Positions 35,116 through 44,539 of a stretch of 64,000 nucleotides of DNA are shown piece after piece. The translations under genes and the position numbers were made by a program. A model generated the notes under the pieces. The model saw only the letters and a program-made list of their open reading frames with translations, was not told the DNA's origin and did not search any database. The stretch comes from Usitatibacter palustris (lineage in GTDB: Bacteria; Pseudomonadota; Gammaproteobacteria; Burkholderiales; Usitatibacteraceae). Each line of letters starts with the position of its first letter. The stretch's first letter is position 1. Location: NCBI RefSeq assembly GCF_013003985.1, contig NZ_CP053073.1, positions 1,054,001 to 1,118,000 on the forward strand, in the 5' to 3' direction.

Positions 35116-35724
35116 ATGCGCTCGCGTTCCTATTTCCGAAACACTATTGCCACGCTCGCCGCGCTGGTTGTCGTCTTCGGTTGCTCCACGGCCGCGGTGA
35201 AGGACACATGGAAGGATCCGGCACACGCCGGCGCCTTCAAGCAGATTCTCGTCGTCGGCGTGAGCAAGAGCGATTCGAGCCGCCGCGTGTTCGAGGACGG
35301 GTTCTCGGCGGCATTGCGCGCCTCGGGAACGGGCGCCTCGCCGAGCTATGCGGTGTTGCCGGAGACCGGACAGGTCTCCAACGAGCGTCTCGACGAGGCG
35401 GTCAAGAAGGCCGGCGCCGATGCGGTGCTCGTCACGCGCTTGCTGCGCGTGAAGAAGGACGTGAACGTCTCGCCCGGCTACATGGCCCCCGGCTTCTACG
35501 GCCGCGGATACCGTGGTTTCTACGGCGGCGCGTACATGGCGATGCCGCCGGACGTGAACGTCTACGAAATCATGACGATCGAGCTGACGCTCTTCAACAT
35601 GAAGACCGACAAGCCGGCCTGGTCGGGCACGAGCGAGGTCACCGAGCCCGGTAGCGTCGCGAAGGCGACCGAGGACTTGGCGAAGGTGATGATCGCGAAG
35701 ATGAAGGCCGACGGCGTGATCTGA
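35116..35724 (+). CDS. Lipoprotein of unknown function
   Basis: The start at 35116 has AAGGAGGAG upstream. The 202-residue protein has a lipobox VVFGC (C23) after a hydrophobic stretch, then CSTAAVKDTWKDPAHAGAFK and an alpha/beta domain that recalls DUF4136-like envelope lipoproteins. A glycine- and tyrosine-rich loop (GFYGRGYRGFYGGAYM) at about 138-153 is distinctive. Its stop overlaps the GltS start codon by one base (TGATG), the first of four tightly coupled genes. Confidence 0.75.
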   Translation: MRSRSYFRNTIATLAALVVVFGCSTAAVKDTWKDPAHAGAFKQILVVGVSKSDSSRRVFEDGFSAALRASGTGASPSYAVLPETGQVSNERLDEAVKKAGADAVLVTRLLRVKKDVNVSPGYMAPGFYGRGYRGFYGGAYMAMPPDVNVYEIMTIELTLFNMKTDKPAWSGTSEVTEPGSVAKATEDLAKVMIAKMKADGVI

Positions 35725-36914
35725 TGACCCTCGACCCTCTCGAGTCGTTGCTTGCCGCGCTCGCGTGCCTGCTGATCGGCGCGGCGATCAACCGGAAGGT
35801 CTGGTTCCTCTCCAAGTACAACATCCCGGATCCCATTACCGGGGGACTGCTGTTCGCGGCCGTCATCTCGATCCTGATGGCGGTCTCCGAGTTCAAGTTC
35901 TCGCTCAACGCGACGATGAAGCCCACGCTCCTGCTCATGTTCTTCGCGGGCGTGGGCATGAGCGCCGACCTGCGGCTGCTCAAGCAGGGCGGGAAGGCGC
36001 TCGCGATCTTCCTCGTGGTCCTCTTTCCGTTCATCCTCCTGCAGAACGTCACCGGAATCTTCGTGGCGAAGGCGCTCGACCTGCATCCGCTCTACGGGAT
36101 CATCGTGGGCTCGATCACGCTGGTCGGAGGCCATGGAACGGGTGCGGCCTACGCCGAGCGCTTCGCGGAGGTGAACAACCTCCAGTCGGTCATGGAACTG
36201 TCCATGACCTCGGCCACGTTCGGCTTGATCCTCGGCGGCATCGCCGCCGGCCCCGTGGCGCAGTACCTGATCAGCAAGCACAAGCTCAAGTCGGAGGCGA
36301 AGGCGGGTGGCGAACTGCAGGCCACGGCCAACACGCCACCGATCTCCACCCTCGGAACGATCGGTGCGTTCATGGGCATCGTCGCCGCGGTGATCGCCGG
36401 CCAGTGGCTCGGGCAGAACGTGAAGCTGCCGATCACGATCCCGAGCTTCCTGTGGTGCATGGTGATCGGCGTTGCGATCCGCAACCTCGTGCCGTTCGCG
36501 GGACTCAAGCTCGACGACCGCGCCTCCGACCTCATCTCCGGCGTTTCGCTCTCGCTCTTCCTCGTGATGACGATGATGGCGCTGAACCTGGTCGAGGTTG
36601 CGCTCTCCGCCGGCCCGCTGCTCCTGATCCTCGTGGCGCAGGTCGCCATGATCTCGGCGTACACGATCTTCGTGACGTTCCGCCTCATGGGCCGGGATTA
36701 CGAAGCCGCGGTGACTTCCGCCGCGTTCATCGGCTTCAGCATGGGTTCGACGGCCACTGCGATCGCGAACATGCAGGCGATTGTCGCGAAGTATGGTCCC
36801 GCGCCCCAGTCGTTCCTGATCGTGCCGCTTGCAGGCGCGTTCTTCGTGGACCTGATGAACGCGCTGATCCTCACCGGTTTCCTGTCACTGGGATTCATGG
36901 GAGGCGGGCCATGA
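35724..36914 (+). CDS. gltS: Sodium/glutamate symporter family transporter
   Basis: The 396-residue protein has ten or more membrane helices in two inverted halves. Segments such as KYNIPDPITGGLLFA, VGGHGTGAAYAERFAE and GFSMGSTATAIANMQAI match the conserved pore loops of GltS. The family imports glutamate with sodium. It is embedded in an operon with two lipoproteins and a FUSC-like protein rather than with glutamate metabolism genes, so the real substrate may differ. The start overlaps the previous stop (TGATG) and its stop overlaps the next start (ATGA). Confidence 0.9.
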   Translation: MTLDPLESLLAALACLLIGAAINRKVWFLSKYNIPDPITGGLLFAAVISILMAVSEFKFSLNATMKPTLLLMFFAGVGMSADLRLLKQGGKALAIFLVVLFPFILLQNVTGIFVAKALDLHPLYGIIVGSITLVGGHGTGAAYAERFAEVNNLQSVMELSMTSATFGLILGGIAAGPVAQYLISKHKLKSEAKAGGELQATANTPPISTLGTIGAFMGIVAAVIAGQWLGQNVKLPITIPSFLWCMVIGVAIRNLVPFAGLKLDDRASDLISGVSLSLFLVMTMMALNLVEVALSAGPLLLILVAQVAMISAYTIFVTFRLMGRDYEAAVTSAAFIGFSMGSTATAIANMQAIVAKYGPAPQSFLIVPLAGAFFVDLMNALILTGFLSLGFMGGGP

Positions 36915-38383
36915 GAATCCTTGCGGCGTTGCTCGTGGCCACGTTGGTCGCGGCGTGTGGAGGCGGGCCCGACTCGGATGCGCTCAAGAAGGATGTCGTC
37001 GCCCGCGTGGGTGAGGCAATGCCCGAGGGGCTCGTGTCGATCCAGGACATCCATCGCCGCGGCTCGCAGAACGACGTGAAGGCGCCGGCGGGTGAAACGC
37101 GGCGCGTCATCTACTTCGACGCGGACCTGAAGCTCGCGAAGGACTACGACTTCGGCGCGTGGGATTCACCGGGCGTGGCCGGGTTGGTCAGCGGATTCGG
37201 CACGGGTCCGCGCGGCCTCTCCGGCATCACCACCGGTGGCAACAAGGCGGGCGACGTGATTCGCGCGCACGGCTCGGCCATCTACAAGAAGGAAGGCGAC
37301 AAGTGGTCGCCCGTGGCGCCGCAGGGTTACCGCGCGGTGGCCGCGCCCGAGGTCGGGAGCGGCGGGCCGCGCCCCACGCCCGAGAAGCTCATCGAGGCGA
37401 TGAAGAAATCGATCGAGACGGCGCCACCGGAAACGTCGGCGCTCGCTCGCGAGGTGATCGCCGAGGAGCTCGAGTCCGCGCACGCCGCGATCCGCGCGCG
37501 CCTGGCGCGAGCTTCCGAGGGCTATGCGATCGCCGCGGGGCCGCTCAATGGGCAGTACCTTCGGTTCATCCAGGCCTTCCCCGCCGCGCGGGCTCGCACC
37601 GTCGCGCTCATCACGCCGGGCGGCGAAGAGAACCTGAGAATGCTCCGCGACGGCCGCGTCGTGCTCGCGATGTCGCAATCGGATGCGGCCCTCGATGCGC
37701 TCGAGGGCAAGGGGTCGTTCGCCCAGGATGGCGCGTATCCGTCGCTTCGCGCCGTCGGCGCGCTCTACCCCGAGGCGGTGCATGTGCTCGTGCGCAACGA
37801 CAGCCCGATCAAGTCGTTCTCCGAATTGCGCGGCAAGCGCGTCGCGATCGGCGTGCCCGGCGCGGCTTCACGCACCACGGCGATCGCGGTGCTCGCGGCT
37901 CACGACATCGGCTTGAAGGATCTCGGCAAGGCGGCGGAGCTTCCGCTCGGTGACGCGCTCGTGGCCTTGCGCCAGAAGGAAGTCGATGCCGTGATCCAGG
38001 TGATCGGATTCCCGGCCGACAGCGTTCGCGACGCCGCCGCCGCGGTGCCCCTGCGTTTGGTTCCGCTCGAGGAAAGAGTCGTTCGCGCGATGGCGGCGAA
38101 GAGCCCGGCCTACTTCGAGCTCACGCTCCCGAAGGGAACGTACGCGAGCCAGGCGACCAATGTGCGCACCGTGGCGACCTCCGCAATCCTCGCGGTGGGT
38201 CCGGACATGACGGACCTCGAGGTGGCGGCCATCACCCGGGTCGTCTACGGCCGCGGGGCGGACCTCGTGGCGCGCGGCAGTGCGCAGGGCGCTCAGCTTT
38301 CGGCGGCCAATGCCCGACGGGGCCTCGCGGTCCCGCAGCACACGGCGGCCGCGCGCGCGATCGAGGAGATGGCGAAGCCTTGA
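36911..38383 (+). CDS. Lipoprotein with TAXI-type solute-binding domain
   Basis: The 490-residue protein has lipobox LVAAC (C16). Residues 20-185 form an N-terminal region I do not recognise. From about 195 a TAXI/NMT1-like binding domain follows: GYAIAAGPLNGQYLRFIQAF, the recurring LRDGRVVLAMSQSDAAL, SFSELRGKRVAIGVPGAASR and EVDAVIQVIGFPADSVRDA. TAXI proteins normally feed TRAP transporters, but no DctQ or DctM gene is in the window; the neighbours are a GltS symporter and a FUSC-like protein. It may act as a ligand-binding sensor or feed one of these. Confidence 0.85.
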   Translation: MRILAALLVATLVAACGGGPDSDALKKDVVARVGEAMPEGLVSIQDIHRRGSQNDVKAPAGETRRVIYFDADLKLAKDYDFGAWDSPGVAGLVSGFGTGPRGLSGITTGGNKAGDVIRAHGSAIYKKEGDKWSPVAPQGYRAVAAPEVGSGGPRPTPEKLIEAMKKSIETAPPETSALAREVIAEELESAHAAIRARLARASEGYAIAAGPLNGQYLRFIQAFPAARARTVALITPGGEENLRMLRDGRVVLAMSQSDAALDALEGKGSFAQDGAYPSLRAVGALYPEAVHVLVRNDSPIKSFSELRGKRVAIGVPGAASRTTAIAVLAAHDIGLKDLGKAAELPLGDALVALRQKEVDAVIQVIGFPADSVRDAAAAVPLRLVPLEERVVRAMAAKSPAYFELTLPKGTYASQATNVRTVATSAILAVGPDMTDLEVAAITRVVYGRGADLVARGSAQGAQLSAANARRGLAVPQHTAAARAIEEMAKP

Positions 38384-39159
38384 CCGGCTCGCAGCTGCGC
38401 TACTGCGCGAAGGTCGGGATCGCCGCGGCCCTCGCGTACCTGCTCACCCTGGGCAACTACAACCAGTACGCGGTCTACGGCGCGTTCACGGCCGCACTCG
38501 TCGTCGGTTCCAACGTCGGCGAGGATCTCGGCTCGTCGCTGAACCGCGTAAAGGGGACGCTCGCAGGGATCGCGGCCGGCGTCGGCATCGCCCTGCTTGC
38601 CGGACCCAACGTGCTCACGGTCGGACTCGCGGCACTGCTTACGGCGGCAATTTCATTGGGCAGCGGATGGGGCGTCGCGGTGGCGCGCATCGGCGTGTCG
38701 GTGTGCCTCGTCACGCTCGTGATGCACGACGCCAATGCGCTCGAGTACGACCTCTATCGAATCGTCAATACGCTGGTGGGCGTGGTGGTCGGGCTCGCGG
38801 TGAGCCTCTTCGTGTTTCCGGTGCACGGCAAGGACGAGGTCGAGCGGTGCACCGGGGACGTCGTCGCCGCCGCGCAGAAGCTGCTCGCCGCCCTCGAACG
38901 CGGCGAATCCGACCGCAAGGTCCTGCGCAAGCTCGAAGGCAAGCTCCACGATGGGATGGCGGCGACCGTGAAGGCCTGGCGGGACCACGACGTGGAACGC
39001 CGGCTCGGCCACGAGGTCACAGCAGAAGAGGATCGCGTTGTCGCCGCCCTGCAACTGGGGCTCGATACGCTCTCGCAGGCGCTGCGCGGGCCCGACGCGG
39101 AGGCCCTGAAGCGCTTGCGGGTGCGCCTCGACGAGCTGGCGGGCGCGATCGCGAAATGA
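38380..39159 (+). CDS. FUSC / aromatic-acid-exporter-like membrane protein
   Basis: The 259-residue protein starts at a TTG overlapping the previous stop (TTGA). It has about six helices in the first 150 residues (for example KVGIAAALAYLLTLGNYNQY and VNTLVGVVVGLAVSLFVFP), then a helical cytoplasmic domain of about 110 residues. This is the N-terminal half-architecture of FUSC/ArAE proteins, which export aromatic acids. Four genes in a row overlap by 1-4 bases, so they are almost certainly one operon with a common substrate. Confidence 0.8.
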   Translation: MTGSQLRYCAKVGIAAALAYLLTLGNYNQYAVYGAFTAALVVGSNVGEDLGSSLNRVKGTLAGIAAGVGIALLAGPNVLTVGLAALLTAAISLGSGWGVAVARIGVSVCLVTLVMHDANALEYDLYRIVNTLVGVVVGLAVSLFVFPVHGKDEVERCTGDVVAAAQKLLAALERGESDRKVLRKLEGKLHDGMAATVKAWRDHDVERRLGHEVTAEEDRVVAALQLGLDTLSQALRGPDAEALKRLRVRLDELAGAIAK

Positions 39160-39190
39160 ACGGCATTTCTTGTCACCGGAGGTGAGAACC

Positions 39191-39766
39191 ATGTTGAAAC
39201 TTCAAAGGGCATTCCTGGCATTCCTGTTCATTGCATTCGCGTCGGCGTCCGCCTGGGCCGACGAGTACACGGACACGATCAACGTCTTCAAGAAAGCGGG
39301 CGAGAGCGGAAGGATGTTCGACTCCGCGTACGGCTATGCCGTGTTCCCGACGGTGGGCAAGGGCGGCGTCGGTGTTGGCGGCGCGTACGGCAAGGGCCGC
39401 GTCTACGCCCAGGGCAAGCACGTCGGCGATTCATCGATGACGCAGCTCAGCGTCGGCTTCCAGCTCGGCGGCCAGGCCTACAGCCAGATCATCTTTTTCC
39501 AGGATGAGCGCTCGTTCAAGGAATTCACCGGCGGCAACTTCGAGTTCGGCGCCGAAGCCTCGGCCGTGGCGATCACCGCGGCGGCGGGTGCGAAGGGCAG
39601 CACCGCGGGTTCCTCCGCGGGTGCGAGCGCAGGCAAGAACGACGCGAAGACGGTAGGCCCGGGCTACAACAAGGGCATGGCGACCTTCACCGTCGCCAAG
39701 GGTGGCCTGATGTACGAAGCGAGCGTCAGCGGCCAGAAGTTCAAGTACAAGGCGCTCAAGACCTGA
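39191..39766 (+). CDS. SYLF (Ysc84-like) domain lipid-binding exported protein
   Basis: The start follows GGAGGTGAG. The 191-residue protein has a signal peptide (about 1-23, ending SAWA-D). The mature part contains the Ysc84/SYLF pattern: GYAVFPTVGKGGVGVGGAYG, then VSVGFQ-like LSVGFQLGGQAYSQIIFF, a serine/alanine-rich loop and GMATFTVAKGGLMYEASVSG. SYLF domains bind phosphoinositides or other lipids; in bacteria the role is unknown. It ends the rightward block and is followed by a strong terminator. Confidence 0.9.
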   Translation: MLKLQRAFLAFLFIAFASASAWADEYTDTINVFKKAGESGRMFDSAYGYAVFPTVGKGGVGVGGAYGKGRVYAQGKHVGDSSMTQLSVGFQLGGQAYSQIIFFQDERSFKEFTGGNFEFGAEASAVAITAAAGAKGSTAGSSAGASAGKNDAKTVGPGYNKGMATFTVAKGGLMYEASVSGQKFKYKALKT

Positions 39767-39786
39767 GGATCGCAGCGCTGTAAATG

Positions 39787-39817
39787 ATCGGGGGAGCCCA
39801 AGGGCTCCCCCGATTTA
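39787..39817. terminator. Bidirectional rho-independent terminator
   Basis: ATCGGGGGAGCCC-AA-GGGCTCCCCCGAT is a perfect 13-bp stem followed by TTACTT on the plus strand and ATTTA on the minus strand. It separates the SYLF gene from the converging antiporter gene. Confidence 0.88.
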
Positions 39818-39835
39818 CTTACGACATCCGCACCG

Positions 39836-41536
39836 TCACTTCGCTAGAACCATCGCGAAGTAACCGAACACGGTGATCAGCACGCCCGACACCGCGTAAC
39901 CCACCGGGAATCCGATCCACGGCACGGTGCTCTTGATCTCGTGCGCGGCTTCGCGGCACGGCCCGGAGTGGCTGCGCGCACCTGCCACGCCGCCCATGAG
40001 GATTGCCGGGTTGATCTTGAAGTAGTGCAGGCCGATGGCCCACACGACGATCGGCGGGATGCTGCAGGCGATGAAGCCCACGATGAAGATCTTCAGCGCG
40101 ATCGCACCCGTGAGCTGCGTGAGGAGCGAGTTGCCCGAGTTGATCCCCACGATGCACACGAAGACGATCAGGCCCATGTCCTCGAGGATGTTGCGCGCGG
40201 CATTCGGCGTGTTGCCGAAGAAGCGCAGCCGCGACTGCAGCGAGGACACGATCACGCCGGAGACGAGCAGCCCACCCGCGTTGCCCAGGCCGACCTGCGA
40301 ACCGAAGGCCGGGAACTGGATGAGGCCGATCAGGAAGCCCAGGATCATGCCGACCGACAGCGTGAGCAGGTCGGTGGCCGTGCTCGGGCGCGCGATGCGG
40401 CCGACGAGGTCGCCCACGCGTTGCACCGCGTCCTTCAGGCCCGCGACGAACACCACGTCCATGCGCTCGAGCTTCATCTCGGGTGCGAGCGGGATCGGAT
40501 TGCCGGCACGTTCGATCTTCGTGATCTGGAGCTGGCCCGCCGCGTCCGTGTTGCGGAACTCCTTCAGCGGCTTGTCGACGAACTCCTTGTTGGTGACGAG
40601 GATCTCGGCCTGGTCGAGCGGGATGTCGAGCACCTTGGCGTCATCGACTTCCGGACCGATGAGGCCCATCTTGTCGGTGAGCGCCTTGCGATGGCCCCCC
40701 AGCGCGATCGAGTCGCCGACCTTCAGCGTGAGCGACGGATCGGCTCCGAGCAGCTCGCCGCCGCGGCGCACGTTGACGATGCGGTATTCCGGGTTCTCCG
40801 CGCGGAAGTCCTTGATCGACTTCCCGTCCCACTTCGCGTTCTCGAGCTTGTAGGCACGCAGGCTGAACTGCTGGTAGCCCGTGAGGCCCGCGTCGTCCAC
40901 GCTCTTCACGCCGTGCTCTTCCTCGTACTTGCGCGCGGCGGCGGCGGCATCGATGCCCCACCACTTCGGCAGGTACTTGCAGATGAGGATGATGCCGACC
41001 GTGCCCCAGATGTAGGTGATGCCGTAGGAGAGCGCGATCATCGCCGACACCTGCTCGGCCGTCGTGCCATCCGCGAGCTTCACCGCGCCTTGCGTCACCG
41101 CCTGTTCGGCCGAGCCGATCGCCGCGGACATCGTCTGCGAGCCGGCGAGCATGCCGCCCGCGGCCCCCATCGGGAGCTCGAACAGCTTCGCACCGACGAC
41201 CACCAGGAAGAGGCCGATGATGCTCGAGACGAACGCGAGGAAGGTGAACTTGAGGCCGTCACCCTTCAGGCTGTTGATGAACGAGGGGCCGACCCGCAGG
41301 CCCACGCCGTACATGAACAGGTAATAGAAGAGGCTCTTGGCGAAGTTGTTGAGCTCGAGCTTCACGCCATAGACGGACGCCCACACCGACAGGGCGCAAC
41401 CCACGACGATCGACGCAGCCACCGCGCCGAGCCCGTAGCCCTTGACCGAGAACTTCCCGATCCAGACCGCGAGCCCGACCGTGACGAACAACAGCATGAA
41501 CGGATTGGCTGCGAGGAACTTGAAAAGCGATTCCAT
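39836..41536 (-). CDS. AspT-type (aspartate:alanine exchanger family) antiporter
   Basis: The 566-residue protein has two membrane halves of about five helices each, separated by a cytoplasmic region with two RCK-C/TrkA-C-like domains (about 205-390; motifs RRGGELLGADPSLTLKVGDS and ERMDVVFVAG). Conserved half-repeat motifs are GGMLAGSQTMSAAIG and GGVAGARSHSGP. The family includes the aspartate:alanine antiporter AspT. Here it lies 31 bases downstream of an amino-acid decarboxylase gene, so it probably exchanges the decarboxylase substrate for its amine product, a proton-consuming cycle. The actual substrate pair is inferred from the neighbour. Confidence 0.85.
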   Translation of the reverse strand: MESLFKFLAANPFMLLFVTVGLAVWIGKFSVKGYGLGAVAASIVVGCALSVWASVYGVKLELNNFAKSLFYYLFMYGVGLRVGPSFINSLKGDGLKFTFLAFVSSIIGLFLVVVGAKLFELPMGAAGGMLAGSQTMSAAIGSAEQAVTQGAVKLADGTTAEQVSAMIALSYGITYIWGTVGIILICKYLPKWWGIDAAAAARKYEEEHGVKSVDDAGLTGYQQFSLRAYKLENAKWDGKSIKDFRAENPEYRIVNVRRGGELLGADPSLTLKVGDSIALGGHRKALTDKMGLIGPEVDDAKVLDIPLDQAEILVTNKEFVDKPLKEFRNTDAAGQLQITKIERAGNPIPLAPEMKLERMDVVFVAGLKDAVQRVGDLVGRIARPSTATDLLTLSVGMILGFLIGLIQFPAFGSQVGLGNAGGLLVSGVIVSSLQSRLRFFGNTPNAARNILEDMGLIVFVCIVGINSGNSLLTQLTGAIALKIFIVGFIACSIPPIVVWAIGLHYFKINPAILMGGVAGARSHSGPCREAAHEIKSTVPWIGFPVGYAVSGVLITVFGYFAMVLAK

Positions 41537-41567
41537 GCGATGCCTCCTCTAAAGGTTGATGGGCTGC

Positions 41568-44369
41568 TTACTTGCGAGCCTTCTTGGTCTTGCGCGCTGC
41601 CTTCGCGGGTTTGGCCCGCGAAGCGGCTGCCTTCTTCGACTTCATGCCCAGCGCCGCAGGGGCGATGAGCTTGAGGCCCAGGTTCTTGTCGTACCCGTGG
41701 ATCTCCTTCACGTCGAGCTTGCGCATGAATTCGATCGTGTCGGGCTTGATCACCTGGCCCGGCACCATGATCGGGAAGCCCGGCGGATACGGAATCACGA
41801 AGTTCGCCGAGACCAGCGGCGGGCCGGAACGCGCACGCTTGTCCGCCTCCGAGCTGAAGAGCTTCACGTGCTCGCAGCCGTCGTGGTCGTAGGCCATGTA
41901 GAACGCTTCGCGCATGTGGCCCTCGAGCGTCGTGCCCTTCGGGTTGTCGCGGAACTTGTCGTGGAAGTAGCTGAAGTTCGGCAGGTCCGGCACGTCCTCC
42001 ATCAGCGACTTCACGCGCGCGGCAAAAGCCTTGCGCCCGGTGTCGTCGCCGCTCATGAGCTTCTTGTCGATCTTCTGGGCGATCTCGACGAGGACCTTCA
42101 TCAGGTTGGCGACGTCGCTGCGGGTGTTGTTGATGTTGGTCTGGAAGAGCACCGAGTTGCGCGAAGTCTTGTTGAGCTGGATCTCGTACTCGGAGGCGAG
42201 GATGCCCTTGAATTGCGTGCCGTCGAAGCCCGCCGTGCCGCACACGAGTGTCAGGCGCGTGGGGTCGAGGATGAACTCGTCCTCGCGGATGGCCTTGAGC
42301 GCGTCGGCCCAGGTGATCCCGTCCTCGATGTAGCTGCGCAATCCCGAGCCGCGGTACGAGGCGGGGATCATCTCTTCCACGTTGAGCATGCGGAAATACT
42401 TCGAGACGAGCGGGTGGTTATTGACCTCGCGCCGCAGTTCCAGCGCGAGCTGGATGGAGCGCATCACCAGCTCGTAGCCCTCGAGCTCCATCTGCCGGCG
42501 CGCGACGTCGAGCGAGGCGATGATCTGCTGGTTGGGCGAGGTCGAGGCGTGCGTGAACACCGCTTCGTGGAAGTTCTCCACGACCAGGTGGAAGTCCTCG
42601 TCGCCCACGCCGACCATCGAACCCTGGCGCAGCGCCGACATCGACTTGTGGGTCGACGTGGTCATGTAGACGCGCAGCTTCGCCTTCTTCGGATCCGGAT
42701 ACAGGCGCGTGTCGAGCACGCGCTTGTCCTTCGGGTTGAGGTCCTTGCCGAGCTTCGCGACCTGCGCCTTGTAGTGTTCGGCGTAAGCGGGATTGGCGAA
42801 GTCTTCCTTGAGTGCGGCGCGCGCGCCCATGCCCGTGCGGCCGCGGTAGAAAGGCGACCAGCGCGCGAAGCCGAACCAGGCTTCGTCCCAGAGGAAGATC
42901 ATGTCGGGCTTGATGGCGAGGCACTCCTCCATCACGCGCTTGGTGTTGTAGACGTGGCCGTCGAACGTGCAGTTGGTGAGAACGACCATCTTCACCTTGT
43001 GGAGGCGCCCCGCGGCCTTCAGGTCCATCAGCGCCTTCTTGATCCCGCGCAGCGGCACGCCGCCATACATCGAGTACTCCGTCATCGGGTACGCCTCGAC
43101 GTAGTACGGTTGCGCGCCGGCGAGGACACAGCCGTAGTGGTGCGACTTGTGGCAGTTGCGGTCGACGATGACGATGTCGCCCGGCTGCAGCAGCGCCTGC
43201 TCGACCATCTTGTTCGAGGTCGAAGTGCCGTTGGTGACCCAGAACACTTCGTCGCAGCCGAACGCGCGCGCGCATTTCTCCTGCGCTACCTTGATGTTGC
43301 CCGTGGGCTCGAGGAGGCTGTCGAGGCCGCCGGTGGTGGCCGACGATTCCGCGAGGAACAGCGTGGGCCCGTAGAACTCGCCCATGTCGCGGATCCAGTT
43401 CGACTTGAAGATCGACTTGCCGCGCGCAACGGGCAGCGCATGGAAGGTGCCCACCGGTTTCTGCGCGTACTTCACGAGGTTGTCGAAGAAGGGCGTCGAG
43501 TAGCGGTCCTGCACGCCCTGGAGGATGCACAGGTGGATTTCCAGCGGCTCCTCGACGTCGTAGAAGACGCGCGATATGCAGGCGGCGGCTGGATCGGCGG
43601 CGATCACCTCGGCATTGCGGTCGGAGAGCAGGATGATGTCGAGCTCGGGGCGGATCTTCTTCACCGCCTGCGCGAGGCGCAGGCCGTAGTCATGGGGCGC
43701 GAGGTCGTCGTTCTTGATGTCGAGCGTGGCCATCAGGAACTGGCGCATCACGGGCGCGTTGTGCGTGGAGGCGAACGGGAAGCCGTCATAGATCAGCACC
43801 GTCTGCACGTCGGTGTTGAGCATGACGCCGAGGATCGCGTCCTCGAAGGAGCCCACGACCACGGGTTCGTAGATGAACGCATCGAGGTTGCGGCGCAGCT
43901 TGCGCATGTTCTGGATCTGGCCGGGCCACTTCGTGCTGGGCGAGGGCGAAACCACCAGCACTTCGAAGTACGGGCGCGCCTTCGGGTCGCCTGCCGCCGT
44001 GGGCATCTGCCGCTCGCCGCCGCCGGAGGATTCGTCCTCGGGTTCCCATTCACCGGAGTCGGAGCGATAGCTGCGCGACATGAGCGCGGAGGAGATGCGC
44101 TGCACGAGGCGGGCCGCACCCATGGCGTCGCCGCCCTTGATGCGATCCTTCAGCGCGGCGAGCAAACGATGGCCGGGGAATGCCTGGAAATCCTCGAACG
44201 AGACGAGTTCGGAGAGCGCGGTGCTGACGGCTGATCGCGCATTGGCATCGGAGCCGGTGCGGGCCTTCGCGGCCCAGACCTGGGTCGCGCGATGCAGTTC
44301 GCGCCAGCGATCCAGGCGCGCTTCGGCGCCTGAGAAGAAATGGTCGATTCTCGTTGCGGGTGCGGGCAT
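41568..44369 (-). CDS. Orn/Lys/Arg-type PLP-dependent decarboxylase with basic C-terminal tail
   Basis: The ATG at 44369 follows GGAGA; a GTG 42 bases upstream is less likely. The 933-residue protein is longer than typical members (about 710-760). It has an N-terminal wing domain (about 115-240), the PLP fold with the Schiff-base lysine K575 in TTSTHKSMSALRQGS, the PLP-contacting DEAWFGFA and the C-terminal domain. It ends in a 20-residue lysine/alanine tail (KAAASRAKPAKAARKTKKAR) resembling histone H1-like tails. It removes the carboxyl group of a basic amino acid; which one is not readable. It is co-transcribed with the antiporter, as in acid-resistance pairs. Confidence 0.9.
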   Translation of the reverse strand: MPAPATRIDHFFSGAEARLDRWRELHRATQVWAAKARTGSDANARSAVSTALSELVSFEDFQAFPGHRLLAALKDRIKGGDAMGAARLVQRISSALMSRSYRSDSGEWEPEDESSGGGERQMPTAAGDPKARPYFEVLVVSPSPSTKWPGQIQNMRKLRRNLDAFIYEPVVVGSFEDAILGVMLNTDVQTVLIYDGFPFASTHNAPVMRQFLMATLDIKNDDLAPHDYGLRLAQAVKKIRPELDIILLSDRNAEVIAADPAAACISRVFYDVEEPLEIHLCILQGVQDRYSTPFFDNLVKYAQKPVGTFHALPVARGKSIFKSNWIRDMGEFYGPTLFLAESSATTGGLDSLLEPTGNIKVAQEKCARAFGCDEVFWVTNGTSTSNKMVEQALLQPGDIVIVDRNCHKSHHYGCVLAGAQPYYVEAYPMTEYSMYGGVPLRGIKKALMDLKAAGRLHKVKMVVLTNCTFDGHVYNTKRVMEECLAIKPDMIFLWDEAWFGFARWSPFYRGRTGMGARAALKEDFANPAYAEHYKAQVAKLGKDLNPKDKRVLDTRLYPDPKKAKLRVYMTTSTHKSMSALRQGSMVGVGDEDFHLVVENFHEAVFTHASTSPNQQIIASLDVARRQMELEGYELVMRSIQLALELRREVNNHPLVSKYFRMLNVEEMIPASYRGSGLRSYIEDGITWADALKAIREDEFILDPTRLTLVCGTAGFDGTQFKGILASEYEIQLNKTSRNSVLFQTNINNTRSDVANLMKVLVEIAQKIDKKLMSGDDTGRKAFAARVKSLMEDVPDLPNFSYFHDKFRDNPKGTTLEGHMREAFYMAYDHDGCEHVKLFSSEADKRARSGPPLVSANFVIPYPPGFPIMVPGQVIKPDTIEFMRKLDVKEIHGYDKNLGLKLIAPAALGMKSKKAAASRAKPAKAARKTKKARK

Positions 44370-44539
44370 GGTCTTCTCCGAAAAACGGGGGAATTGTTGA
44401 GCAAAAGTCACGAGGAGCAGTCGCGGGAATGTGCCAAGCGCAGATCAGTTTATACCTTGCAAATGGTGGTCCTCCAACCTGCGTATCCATTGATTCATGT
44501 CAAACCGCCACGCGCGCGCCAAGCCCCTAGAATGAGCGA

